Positions 18,800-32,057 of a stretch of DNA of 64,000 bases are shown piece by piece (within the stretch, counting starts at the first letter, position 1; every line of letters begins with the position of its first letter). The notes under the pieces were generated by a model. It was not told the origin of the DNA. It saw only the letters and a list, made by a program, of their open reading frames with translations, and did not search any database. Source of the stretch: Salinivibrio costicola subsp. costicola ATCC 33508 = LMG 11651 (GTDB lineage: Bacteria; Pseudomonadota; Gammaproteobacteria; Enterobacterales; Vibrionaceae); the NCBI GenBank assembly GCA_000565345.1, contig AQOF01000048.1, positions 1 to 64,000 of the forward strand, in the 5' to 3' direction. The translations under genes were made by a program, and so were the position numbers.

Positions 18800-20680
18800 A
18801 TGGTTGATAGCGGAACATCGTATCGCGACAAAGTATCCCAGCTGATCAGTTGGGGGCATTGGTTTAGCTTTTTCAACATCATTGCCGCTATGTTGCTGGG
18901 CACCCGCTATATCAGCCAATCTGGGTGGCCAGATACCCTATTAGGGCAAAGCTACTTGATCTTTAACTGGGTCGGCCACTTCGGCTTCCTGGTTTTTGCG
19001 CTTTATATTCTGATCATTTTTCCAGCCAGTTTTATCATCCCGTCTCAGCGGCTTATGCGGCTTTTTGCGGTAATAGTCGCGACTGTCGGAATGATGGTAT
19101 TGCTGCTAGATATTTACGCCTATCAAACCTTACACCTACATCTTAACCCCTTGGTATGGGAGCTGCTTTTAAGCGGCGAAAAAACCGATATGAATGCCCA
19201 CTGGCAGTATTTATTTATTGCTGGGCCGGTGATCTTTATCTTAGAGCTGGTCATGGCCGAGTGGGTGTGGCGTAAGCTGCGTAAATTAACCCGTAAACGC
19301 GTTGGTGTTCCGGTTGCCAGCGTGTTTGCTCTTTGCTTTATTGCCAGCCATTTAATCCATATCTGGGCCGATGCGTTCATTTATAGCCCGGTCACGGCGC
19401 AGCGTTCGACCTTTCCTGTCTCGTACCCGATGACAGCAAAAACCTTTATGGAAAAGTATGGCTTGCTCGATCGACAAGAGTATCAACGCCTACGCGAGCA
19501 GCGCGGCCAAGAAACCAGCGAGGTGATTCGTTATCCGTTGGAGCCACTGTCGTTTGCGCCAGATGCCAACAAATACCGCCCAAACTTATTGGTGGTGATG
19601 GTTGAAGGGTTGCGTGCCGATATGCTTAACCCAGTCACCATGCCTCACCTGCATCGTTTCGCTACCGATAACCTGTGGTTTAAGAATCACTTCAGTAGCA
19701 GCAACGATGATATGGCCGGTTTGTTTGGTTTCTTTTATGGACTGCCGGGCAGCTATGCGCAAAGCGCGCGAACTGAGGGTTTGCGTCCTGTATTGATGGA
19801 TACGCTCAATCAACGTCGCTATCAACTCGGGCTGTTCAGTGGCGATAACTTTTCTAACCCCATTTACTATCAAAGTATTTTTAGTCGCGCACTCGACCGT
19901 GATACACAGTCAGAGGCGCCGGCTTGGCAGGCCGATGCCAGTGCGATCACCTCGATGCAAAGCTGGCTACAAGCGCGCCAAGCAAATACACCTTGGTTTG
20001 GTTATTTAGAGCTCGCCACGGTGAATGAATATGAGCAAGGCGGCGACTATGCGCAACCTTTCCAACCGGCGCTTAATAGTGGAATGGCCGGTGTCGACCA
20101 GCAAACAGGCTTGGTCCTCAAAAATAGCTATAACAATGCCGCTCACTATCTGGATGAGCAATTGGGCGAACTGATTCAACAGCTCGAGGCTTCGGGAAAG
20201 CTAGCCAATACCGTAGTGATGATTACGGCAAACCACGGCATGGAATTTAATGAAACCGGGATGAATAGTTGGGGGTCGAACTCAAACTACAGCCGTTATC
20301 AGCTTCAAGTACCGATGGTGATGCACTGGCCTAATCAACCGGCCGAGCAGATCAATCATTACAGTAGTCACCTTGATGTGGCACCGACATTGATGGAGTC
20401 GATGCTATCGGTGAGCTCACCCGCCAACAGTTACAGTAGCGGTGTGAATCTGTTTGAACTCGAGAGCCAATCACGCAAATGGGTGTTGGCCGGTGACAGC
20501 CGCGATATTGTGGTGATACAGCCACAAAAAACCACGGTGGTGGATAAATTTGGCAATTATAAAGTCTATGATCGCCACTATACCCCACTTCCCGAAGGTA
20601 AGCCCCAGTTGTCACTATTGATGCAAGTGATGCACGAATTAAAGCGTTTCTATTATCCTGAGGATCACGAGCCGCAATAA
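18800..20680 (+). CDS. yejM: inner-membrane sulfatase-like protein YejM (LapC/PbgA)
   Basis: YejM senses periplasmic-leaflet LPS and restrains LapB-FtsH degradation of LpxC, setting the rate of LPS synthesis. The 626-residue product has five membrane spans in the first 190 residues, an interfacial arginine-rich stretch (WRKLRKLTRKR) and a periplasmic alkaline-phosphatase/sulfatase fold starting at NLLVVMVEGLRADM. The ANHGMEFNETG motif is present. It is slightly longer than the E. coli protein (586). It follows yejL by 39 bases, probably as an operon. Confidence 0.94.
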   Translation: MVDSGTSYRDKVSQLISWGHWFSFFNIIAAMLLGTRYISQSGWPDTLLGQSYLIFNWVGHFGFLVFALYILIIFPASFIIPSQRLMRLFAVIVATVGMMVLLLDIYAYQTLHLHLNPLVWELLLSGEKTDMNAHWQYLFIAGPVIFILELVMAEWVWRKLRKLTRKRVGVPVASVFALCFIASHLIHIWADAFIYSPVTAQRSTFPVSYPMTAKTFMEKYGLLDRQEYQRLREQRGQETSEVIRYPLEPLSFAPDANKYRPNLLVVMVEGLRADMLNPVTMPHLHRFATDNLWFKNHFSSSNDDMAGLFGFFYGLPGSYAQSARTEGLRPVLMDTLNQRRYQLGLFSGDNFSNPIYYQSIFSRALDRDTQSEAPAWQADASAITSMQSWLQARQANTPWFGYLELATVNEYEQGGDYAQPFQPALNSGMAGVDQQTGLVLKNSYNNAAHYLDEQLGELIQQLEASGKLANTVVMITANHGMEFNETGMNSWGSNSNYSRYQLQVPMVMHWPNQPAEQINHYSSHLDVAPTLMESMLSVSSPANSYSSGVNLFELESQSRKWVLAGDSRDIVVIQPQKTTVVDKFGNYKVYDRHYTPLPEGKPQLSLLMQVMHELKRFYYPEDHEPQ

Positions 20681-20745
20681 TGGCCAATAAGTGGCGCATA
20701 AGTAGCCAAACAATTGAAAAATGGGGAAACAACCGCGTTTAGCAA

Positions 20746-20774
20746 TTGACAGCCATTAGGTCGATTCGTAATAT
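20746..20774 (+). promoter_or_regulatory. near-consensus sigma-70 promoter for tRNA-Pro
   Basis: TTGACA, a 17-base spacer and TAATAT lie 10 bases before the mature tRNA. The discriminator (AGCGC) is GC-rich, as in stringently controlled stable-RNA promoters. Confidence 0.88.
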
Positions 20775-20784
20775 AGCGCTTAGT

Positions 20785-20861
20785 CGGTCTGTAGCGCAGC
20801 CTGGTAGCGCACTGTCATGGGGTGTCAGGGGTCGCTGGTTCAAATCCAGTCAGACCGACCA
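20785..20861 (+). tRNA. tRNA-Pro (GGG)
   Basis: The cloverleaf is complete, with acceptor CGGTCTG / CAGACCG, a T-arm with GTTCAAATC and encoded CCA. The anticodon loop ATGGGGT places GGG at 20819-20821. The anticodon stem CTGTC / GTCAG contains one T-T mismatch, which also occurs in E. coli proL. Its position downstream of yejM is conserved too. Confidence 0.97.
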
Positions 20862-20869
20862 ATACATAT

Positions 20870-20902
20870 AAGCCCGTCGCTCAATGAGTGACGGGCTTTT
20901 TC
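20870..20902 (+). terminator. terminator of tRNA-Pro
   Basis: A 13-base stem AGCCCGTCGCTCA / TGAGTGACGGGCT, with one mismatch, is followed by TTTTT directly after the tRNA. Confidence 0.92.
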
Positions 20903-20948
20903 GTATGGTACGTTCAACAAGGATAAACATCCTGTTCGCGGCGGGCAC

Positions 20949-23026
20949 TTATTCGGCTTGACGCCCGACAAACGCGGCAACAATGGTGTCTTCTCCATAT
21001 TGCCGGGAAAAGACATACGCGCCTGGTTGAGGGATCACTTGGTGCGCGCCCGCACCTACTGCAGGGTGGCGTTGCCTAAACTGCCCCACTTTTCGCCAAT
21101 GGTTTAATAACCCCGCCTGCATGGCGTTACGCTGCCACACCATATCCGAGCGTGTTCCTTGGTGAAAGTCATCGCCGTAAGGGCCTAAATCACGTCCAAC
21201 TTCATCACCGTAATAGACTTGCACCGCACCGGGCGCCAGAAGTAATGCGTTGGCAGCACCGCGTTGCATGCTGGCATCTTTAAAACGGCTAAAAAAGAGC
21301 TCGGTATCATGAGACGACATATAGCTAACCGGAATAAAATCCGCTTCTGTTTGCATGGTCTCAGCGTACGCGTGATACGTGGTTTCCATTTCACTTAAAC
21401 AATACGCCCCTTTGTCCATCCGCTTTTGCAGATCAAAGTTAATCAGTGCATCAAAGCCTTGGTCAAAATAAGGACTCCGGTAGGCATTGTGTCCCCATAC
21501 TTCTCCCATCATCCAAAAGGCTCGCCCGTTTGATTATTAGCGGCGCGCCAGCTTTTCAATGCCTCCGAGGCGTGTGCTTTTAACGCTCGCCAAACCTCGC
21601 CATCAACATGCTTGACGGTATCAACACGAAAACCATCAATACCAAAACGCGCAACCCACTGGGTTTGCCATTCAAGTAAGTAATCACTCACTGTGTAATT
21701 GTCTCGCACCTTTACCCGCGTGCCGGGATTGTTGAGCAACCATTGTGGCGGGGTCACCGGTTGCGAAGATTCAGTTTTAAAGTCAGGCAATCCGGCTAAG
21801 GTCAGCGTTTTATCACTGCTGCCAGGCTCATCGTACCCCGGTAATCCTGCGCGTACCCAGTCTTTTCCCCACCACTGCTGCCAATTCGTGCTCTTATAAT
21901 CAATCGCATCATGAAAGTCATGCCAGCTTTGTCCGTCACCGGGCTGCCAATTTTGCCATTGCGCCGGTAATTCAGTGTCATTGACTACCTCAATCCCGTC
22001 TTGCTGTAAATCCGCGAGTGTTGCGTAACCTGGGTGATTGACGACTGCGTCCAGAAACACCTTTAGTCCGCGTTGATGCGCTTCGTCGACCAATTTTTTT
22101 AGTGTGGCATCATCACCAAAGTTGTTGTCTACTTGGGTAAAGTCACGCGACCAATAGCCGTGGTAGGCATAAAACGGAAAGTCCCCTTGACTGCCACCAC
22201 CGACAAACCCGTGAACCTGCTCTACGATCGGCGATAACCAGATTACATCGGTGCCAAGCGCTTGGATATAATCCAATTTGTCGATCACGCCTTGTAGATC
22301 TCCGCCATGAAAAGTGCCAATGTTTTGCGCTTTATCCTGACGCCGCCCATAGCTGTGATCATTACTCGGATCGCCATTGCTGAATCGGTCCACCATGACA
22401 AAATAAATGTTTGCATTGCGATAGGTAAAATCTGGCTCTGGTGCTGTAACCGGGGCGAGCAACACCAACCCACCACTTTCAGAGGCTGGGGTGAGCGTCA
22501 CGCTGTGATTTTTCACCGTGACAACCTGCCCACTGAGCGCCTCTTTTAATTGCGTGCCATCGGCAAAACTCTCTCCCAAAGAGAGGGTGACCGGCCCACC
22601 CTGATAGCGGTGACACTGGATATCGGGCAACGGGCGTTTAAACCTTGATGCGGTCTTTTTCGGTTCACGTTTAACGCGGATTGTTTGCGTCTCTGGCTGA
22701 TAATAAAACCCATAATCCCCAGCAAAACGCACGGTAAGTTCAAAGTTTGTCTGATCTTGGCAAGAAAGCGGAATAGGCGTATTAAATTTCGCGTTCTCGG
22801 GAGACGCGGCCTGACAGTCACCTGCTATCCCTTCCACACTGATTTGGTAGGTGTTCTTACCTAACGAGAAGACCGCTGGGGCGTTGGGATCAAGCGGTCG
22901 GTCAGACTGTGTCGTTGCTGTGGTTACCGTGATATGCGGGGCCGCCGCAGTGGAAAACGACGCTGCCATAGTCAACGAGGCCGCTACCGCGATGGCCAGC
23001 CGCTGTCGAGGAAAGAAAAAAGTCAT
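20949..23026 (-). CDS. malS: periplasmic alpha-amylase (MalS-like), frame broken near 21516
   Basis: The product is a secreted GH13 enzyme that cleaves alpha-1,4-glucan or maltodextrin. The ATG at 23026 follows AAGGAG and gives a signal peptide ending near FSTAAA. An N-terminal beta domain precedes the barrel, which shows DAVVNH (region I), GIDGFRVDTVKHV (nucleophile Asp), GEVWGH (acid Glu) and a histidine/aspartate pair in YMSSHDTE. The frame is lost after TGEPF and resumes as WMMGEVWGHN. One missing T in a T-run (four instead of five, plus-strand 21515-21518) explains it. Repaired length is 692 residues, close to E. coli MalS. Confidence 0.85.
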
Positions 23027-23137
23027 GATTGTGCTCCTTGCCATTTTCTATCAGGGTAAAAAAACAGCAAGGCATTGACATCATTCCTGCCTCTGCGCCC
23101 TAAAACTGTGAGCGATGACAGTTAGAGGAGGAGCCGA

Positions 23138-26096
23138 TTACGCGCCGCTCTCTCCCTCCGGATCCAGGCCTAACAATTCGCTCATCTCCACGGCGGGAAT
23201 AGGACGGCGATAGAGAAACCCTTGACCAAAGGTGCAGCCCAATTCATGCAAAATCGCCTGTTGATGCAAGGTCTCAATGCCCTCAGCAACGACCCCCATC
23301 CCAAGGCTATCGGCCATGGCAATCATAGCCGACACAATTGCCACTTCTTGTTCATCGGGTGATTGGCTTTGTATGTCTTTAATGAAATGACGATCAATTT
23401 TTAATTTTGAAATGGGGTAGCGCTTGAGATAAGCCATCGATGAATAGCCAGTGCCGAAATCGTCGATCGCAATCCCAACCCCTTTATCACGTAATTGCTC
23501 CAGCACTTTTAACGCGTTGGCTTGGTTTTCTATCAAGGTATTTTCGGTAATTTCTAACTCTAAAAAGCGCGGATCGGCGCCGGTGCGGTCCAAGGCCTCA
23601 AACACCACTTGCGTAAAGGCCACGTCGGCAAGGTTGTGCGGCGAGATATTCACCGCCATAGACACGTTGAGGCCCGCATCCTGCCAGGCTTTTAATTGCT
23701 GACATCCAGTCTCAACCACCCACTGCGTGATATCGTGGATAATCGAGCGCTCTTCGGCGACATCAATAAAGTGAAACGGTGATAACAGCCCCCGCTCTGG
23801 GTGATGCCAACGCAATAACGCCTCGACGCCAATAATATCGCCGGTCACCAGATCGACCTGGGGTTGGTAATATAATTCTAACTCTTCATTTTGCACACAC
23901 TGACGTAGCTCGACCGCCAAACGTAACTTGTGATTCGCTTCTACCGTCAACGTATCATTGTAAAACGCATAGGTGTTTCGCCCCGATTTTTTTGCGTGAT
24001 ACATCGCCGAATCGGCAAACGTCAGCAGATCATCAGTACTCGCGGTATTCTCTGGATATTGGGCAATGCCGATACTGACACCGATTTGAGCGTCGATCCC
24101 ACCTTTGAGCATAAACAGGCGATTCATGGCATGGATCACATCTTCAGATAAGCGAATACAGGCATTATCATCAGCATGAATCACCCGTAGGATCACAAAT
24201 TCATCGCCACCAATGCGGGCTAAGGTATCGCCCTCCTCTAACAGACCCTCTAAGCGCTGGCTGACTAATTTAAGGAGCTCATCACCGACGGTATGGCCAT
24301 GGCTATCATTGACGAACTTAAACTGGTCAAGGTCGAGAAACATCAACGCCAGCTGGTTACGCTGGACCGATTGCCTATTCATCGCTTGACGAATGCGCGA
24401 CGTGAGCAGCAGGCGATTTGGTAATCCGGTTAGCGAGTCATAGTGGGCCAAATCAATCAGTTTTTTTTCTGAGTCTTTAAGCTGGGTGATATCAGAGAAA
24501 ACACCGATATAATTCACCACGTCACCGGCGTCATCTTTTACCACACTGCTCGAGAGAAGCTGTGGATACACGATACCATCTTTACGGCGATTCCAGATTT
24601 CGCCTTTCCAATGTCCCTCTTGATGTATCTGCTGCCACATTTCGGCGAAAAAATGTGCGTCATGACGGCCCGAATTCAGGATGGATGGCATTGCGCCGAC
24701 GACATCTTGTTCTTGATACCCGGTGATCGCACTGAAGCCACCATTGACGGCGACGATAGCACCTTGCGCATCCGTGATCAGCACCCCTTCGCTCAATTGC
24801 TCAAAGATTTTCGCATTGAGCATCAACTTACGTTCAACCTCTAACCGTTCAGATACATCGTGGATAACCGAGAACAGCAGGCGGGCGTTATCAACGGTGA
24901 TCGGGGATGAATGAACCTCGACCTGGCGACTCTCACCGTTTTTTAGCCGATGTTCAAAAATAAAGCAGTTTTTCTCGCGCTGTCTCGCCTGTGAAAGGCT
25001 TTGTTTGAGGGTGCTGTCGACTTGTGTATTAATCTCGCTGATACTCATCGCTGTGAGCGTTGCATGGTCATAGCCATAAAAACGTTGGGCACTGTCATTA
25101 GCATCTAAAATTTCGCCACTTTTGGCATCCAGTAACATCATCACCGCATCATGGCGTTTAAAGATACTCCTAAAGCGGTAACTATCATCAACCATGCGAC
25201 CAATCGACTGCGCAAAGCTGCGTCCAGCATTTAATCGGCATATAATCCGCCGAGCCAAAACCCTAAGATAATCAAGCCAACTCCCCATACCGTGGGGTGA
25301 GGGTGCAAACTTTTCCAACCGTCTTGCGGGATCCCCAATAAGCGCCAGTGGCCGGAAGGCAAGCTCACTGCGACGGATTCAGGGGACTGCGTTAAGATCG
25401 AAGGCTCACCGTAAATGGGGGTAAACCTCCCCTCGGCGGTCGATTTTTCTTGCAACACCACACGCACTGGATACGCCTCGCCTTCGGCAAAGCTTGCGGA
25501 GAAAAGGCTATCAATATCGAGCACCGTGGATAACACGCCCCAGGGTAACCCTGTGTTTTGATTGATGATCGATTGACGTGCAATTAAGGCGGTTCCGCCT
25601 TGAAGAAGATCGACCGGCCCTGAAATCACGGGCTCACTGGAGGCATACGCCGCACGTACACTGGCTAATTGCTCAGGCATATCATGGTAACGCGTCCCGA
25701 CTAACGATGATTTTAGGTTCTCAGGATACACATGCTGATCACCCAATTACGCGCGGCACCAAAATTGAGGATATGAGGAGATTTGGCTTTTAACTGGCTG
25801 GCAAAGCGAGAAAATTGGTCTTGCGTCAGATCTGGATTTAAGCTGATATAGGTGGTCAGTCCATGACTTAAATCGACATTCTGCGTCACTTTAAGCTCAA
25901 TCCGCGAGCGGTAGGCCAACAAGGCGTTACGAACGTCTTTTACTTCTTGGTCATGGGCTTGTTGATATAGCCAAAACTCCACGGAAATCACCGCAAACAT
26001 GAAGACCATCACGGAGATAACCACATTATAAATGAATCCGACTCGCGCCGAGCGGCGGGCGACTTTATCAAGTGCCGATGGAACAGCTTGCTGCAT
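23138..26096 (-). CDS. CHASE-PAS-PAS-GGDEF-EAL cyclic-di-GMP protein, two frame breaks
   Basis: This is a membrane sensor predicted to make and/or degrade cyclic-di-GMP. In order: one membrane span (about residues 25-45), a periplasmic CHASE-like domain, a second span (GVGLIILGFWLGGLYA), two PAS domains, a GGDEF domain with intact RIGGDEFV, and an EAL domain with intact GVEALLRWHHP and IDDFGTGYSS. Both enzymatic motifs look complete, so direction of activity cannot be told. Frames break near 25733 (inside CHASE) and 25232 (after the second span). One missing base at each site gives about 986 residues. The ligand is unknown. Confidence 0.85.
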
Positions 26097-26326
26097 GACC
26101 TGGTACAACCTTATCTCGCTCTGTATGGAGCGAACATTAACCAAAAACCTCAGGTGTAGCACGTGATTATAAAGGGCATAGAGAGAATTGCCAGTGTTAC
26201 CGGTCAGTTTCACCGCATTACACAGGCTCTGTATGCGTAGGATCAAACGGTTACATACACATATTGGCGATACAATCAAACCGCCTTTATCCAAAAAACA
26301 CAAGAGATTGCAAACAAGGAGCGTGT

Positions 26327-27084
26327 ATGGCAATCAGCCTCGAATACAGTTTTATCTTGGTGGTTTTGGGCGTGATCGCCGGAATTATCAATACCCTCGC
26401 GGGTGGTGGCTCTAACCTAACATTACCTGCATTGATGGTGATGGGCATGCCTGCCGATGTCGCCAACGCCACCAATCGGGTGGCGGTATGGCTACAGTGT
26501 GCGTCAGGGATGAGCGGGTTTCGCCAACATGACAAGCTCGATACTCAGGATATCATTCCGGTATTGATACCGAATTTAATCGGGGGCTTGTGCGGCGCAT
26601 TGGCCGCTGCATGGTTGCCAACGAGTTGGGTCAAACCCTTGCTACTCGGTACCTTGCTGACCATGACGATAGTGATGCTGGTTAAGCCAGCCACTTTTGG
26701 CCCCCCCGCCGGTACGCCAGTCAAAAAGGTGGCTGACACACCCACCGCATGGTTTGGCCTTATGCTCGCAGGCTTTTATGGCGGATTCGTACAAGCAGGG
26801 GTCGGATTTGTTTTGCTCGCCGCGCTATGTGGCACCTTACACTACGACTTGGTCCGTGGTAATGCACTCAAACTGGCATGCACCTTAGCTTTCACCTCTC
26901 TTTCACTGCTGGTGTTTATTGCCGATGATCTGATCCGTTGGGCGCCAGGCTGATCCTGGCGATAGGGACCATGGTCGGGGCACGGATTGCGGTACGATTT
27001 GCTATCTCCGCGAATCCCAAGCTATTAAAACTCTTTTTATTTGTGATGACGTTGGTCGGTTGTCTCGCCGCCTATTTATTTTAG
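26327..27084 (+). CDS. TSUP-family (TauE/SafE) membrane transporter, frame broken near 26950
   Basis: TSUP proteins export or import sulfite, sulfoacetate and similar small anions. The product has about seven membrane spans, the N-terminal GIINTLAGGGSNLTLPALM motif and the mid-protein GFYGGFVQAGVGFVLLAAL repeat of the same fold. The ATG at 26327 follows CAAGGAG. The frame stops falsely after IRWAPG. Adding one C at 26950 continues it as LILAIGTMVGARIAVRFA and ends at 27084 with 252 residues. The substrate cannot be inferred. It is divergent from the cyclic-di-GMP gene. Confidence 0.85.
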
Positions 27085-27143
27085 TGGCCGCGAGTCTGTT
27101 GTCGGGCGAACACTGCATTTTTTGATCGAGTATACTGGTGCGG

Positions 27144-29095
27144 TTATTGTGTCGCGGTCTTACCCGTTGATTTCGCCGCTCCTTTACGACGAGTGCTGGT
27201 GCGCCGTGTTTTACGTTTAAATGTTTTTGCCGGCGCAGCCGGTAAACCTTGCAAAGAGGCAGGCGGTGGTGAGGTTTTTACACTGTCAATCAAGCCTGCG
27301 ACCTTGTCGGTTAACGCTTGCATAAAGGGGTGATACGCGCATTGTCGGTCCGCCATATCTTGCAGCTGCCGCTCCCAATCAGCGGTCATATCCGGGTAGG
27401 TCGCACTGTCGGGTAAGGCATCAATTAATCCCGTTCCACTGGCTGTCGCGTGAAGTGTTTTTCCTTGTCGATTCAAAAGACCACGTTTTACCAACAGCTC
27501 AATAATCCCAGCCCGAGTGGCTTCGGTCCCGAGCCCATCGGTTTCTCGCAGTATCTCTTTCAGTGCTTTGTTTTGCACATAGCGGCCAATGCCGGTCATC
27601 GCTTGTAACAAACTGGATTCGGTAAACGCAGCCGGTGGCTCGGTCATGCAGTCTTTAATGTCGCCACGCTCACACTGCGCTTGCTCACCTTTCTCCATTA
27701 AGGGCAAAGGCGTGGCGTCACTGTCTGCGGTTTGCGTGGAGGGCAATAGCGCGCGCCAGCCCGCTTGAGTGAGCACCTTGCCTTTGGCAATAAAACAGCC
27801 ACCGGCAATATCGAACACCAGTTTTCCTTCTGCATACTCGGCAGGCGGATAAAACTGCATCACATATTGGCGCGCCACCAGCTGATAAATTTTCGCTTCA
27901 TCGCCTGACAAGCTCGCAGGCGCAGCTTTCGCGGTTGGAATAATCGCATGGTGCGCACCGACTTTGGCATCGTTCCATGCTTTGCCTTTGCGTTTTGGAT
28001 CCGCATTGTCACAAGCCTGGATCAGTGTCTGACACCCCTTTTTAATCGCTGCCAACACCTTGGACGCCTCAGCGAAGTGCCCTTTAGGTAAGTAACGACA
28101 ATCCGATCGCGGATAGGTAATGATCTTGTGGCGCTCATACAGTTGTTGGCACACATCCAGGGCTTTTTGGGCGCTAAAACCAAATCGCTTTGATGCATCT
28201 ATTTGCAAGGCTGACAAGTTATAAGGCAGTGGCGCCGCTTGCTTTCGCTGCTGACGTTCCGCGTCAGTGACCGTGGCTGGCTGCCCCGTAATTCGATTGG
28301 CGACATTGTCGGCGAGTGACCGAGAAAGCACGCGCCCTTGCTCGTCTTGCCATTTGGCGCAAGCGTCACTGGGCTGCCATCGCGCGCGTATTTCACTCCC
28401 TTGATGAGCAATGATGGCGTCGAGCTGATAATACGGATGGGGAATAAAATGTTTGATTGCTTGATCGCGTCGCACCACTAGGCCAAGCACCGGCGTTTGT
28501 ACCCGCCCGACCGACAATACGCCTTGATAACCGGCCTGTTGCCTAGCAGGGTATAAGCACGCGTCAGGTTCATCCCATAGACCCAATCGGCACGTGACCG
28601 AGCTAACGCGGAAACAGATAAGGGCATGTAACCCTTATTGTCTTGCATGTTGCTGAGTGATTTTTTCACCGCAGAGAGGTTTAAATCACTGATCAAAAGG
28701 CGTTTTATATTGGCTTTTTTGCTCTGACTGACCTTCGCATAGTCAATCACTTCATCCACCAGCAGCTGCCCTTCGCGGTCTGGGTCGCCGGCATGAACCA
28801 GCTGATCAAATTGCTTAATCAGTTTTTTAACCACGGACAGCTGGCCTGAGGCGGCTTTGCGCGGGCGCAATTGCCATTGTTGAGGCACAATAGGAAGATC
28901 AGCCAGATGCCATTTTTTATAGCGGCTGTCATAAGCCTCGGGCTCGACTTGTTCGAGTAAGTGGCCAATACACCAGGTGACCACATCGCCTTGCCCTGTT
29001 TCAATGTATCCTTTCTGATTTTTATGAGGCTTAGGCAGGCCTGCAGCAATTGCGCGCCCTAAACTCGGTTTTTCCGCAATAAATAATCGTGCCAT
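27144..29095 (-). CDS. topB: DNA topoisomerase III, frame broken near 28540
   Basis: TopB is a type IA topoisomerase that decatenates DNA and resolves recombination intermediates. The N-terminus has the Toprim segments [14 protein letters not shown] and [10 protein letters not shown]. The catalytic tyrosine is in [14 protein letters not shown]. The frame is lost after TRAYTLLG and resumes as [19 protein letters not shown]. One missing A (GGCAACAGG for GGCAAACAGG, plus-strand 28539-28540) repairs it to 650 residues, like E. coli TopB. The C-terminus is a basic tail ([16 protein letters not shown]) without zinc fingers. Confidence 0.92.
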
Positions 29096-29154
29096 GACAG
29101 AGTCTCTTTATCAGTCGCTGTCCGCATGGTATGCAAAGCACGATCGAGGCGCAA

Positions 29155-29185
29155 TAAAAAACCTGTACATATGCACAGGTTTTCT
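29155..29185 (-). terminator. terminator of the nitroreductase gene
   Basis: On the minus strand AAAACCTGT / ACAGGTTTT encloses an eight-base loop and runs into TTTTTT, just downstream of the nitroreductase stop and upstream of topB. Confidence 0.8.
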
Positions 29186-29210
29186 CGATTAACCAAGCCC
29201 TTCTCGTGGC

Positions 29211-29757
29211 TTAGAGATAAGAGACAAACTGGCTAGTATCGCGTTTAGGCGCATTAGCCGCCGCACAATCAGGCGTTCCTAAGTACAAAAAACCCACGAT
29301 ATGATCATCGCCTTCAACGGCTAACGCCTCTCTCACCGCGGGGTGGTATGCAAATGCGCCAGTGCGCCAAAAGCCTGATACCCTTGTGCGACCGCTGCCA
29401 TTTGCATCGCATGCGTCGCACATCCCGCAGAAATATGCTGCTCAATGGTCGGAACTTTGTCATGCACACGTGTACGCGCAATCACGGCCACCACCATCGG
29501 GGCCCGAAAGGGTGCGTTTTTGGCATTTTTCACTGCCGTTTCATCCGCGCCGTTGGCCTGTGCTGCCTCGGCTAAAATGGTTGAAAGCCGCGTCAGCCCA
29601 TCGCCCTCGCAAATCACAAACTGCCACGGCGTTAGTGCGCCATGATCAGGGCTCGTAATCCTGCTTGAATAATGTTTTCTAGTGCTTCACCGCTCGGCGC
29701 TGGCGCTGCTAATCGTGGCACAGAGCGGCGCTTTAATAGCAAATCAAGTGCGTCCAT
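29211..29757 (-). CDS. ydjA: NAD(P)H nitroreductase, YdjA type, two frame breaks
   Basis: The product is an FMN-dependent oxidoreductase of the small YdjA group, with an unknown natural substrate. Reading in three frames gives [20 protein letters not shown], then [18 protein letters not shown] and [15 protein letters not shown], then [16 protein letters not shown] and [11 protein letters not shown]. Together these match YdjA end to end. Two missing bases explain the breaks: a C in a four-C run (plus-strand 29649-29651) and a T in a five-T run (29369-29372). The repaired length is 182 residues. AAGGATAAACC precedes the ATG. Confidence 0.85.
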
Positions 29758-29829
29758 GGTTTATCCTTTTTAACCGTTTAGTGCTCACTGCATGAGCGGA
29801 TAGCAGCATGTTAGCACAGACGTCCGCCG

Positions 29830-31875
<2,046 letters not shown>

Positions 31876-32057
31876 CTATAGCGCTGACGGACACGTGATT
31901 TCAAACATTCGTTTACAAGCTGGCAACATGAAATCGTGAATTATTGATCTGGGTAGGACTTTCGCTCGGTATTATAGAACAATGACGCAGTTGATAGCCT
32001 ATCGATCAGAGCTCTGATCAGCTAGGATATCAGCGACATGCACCGATGGACTCACGT

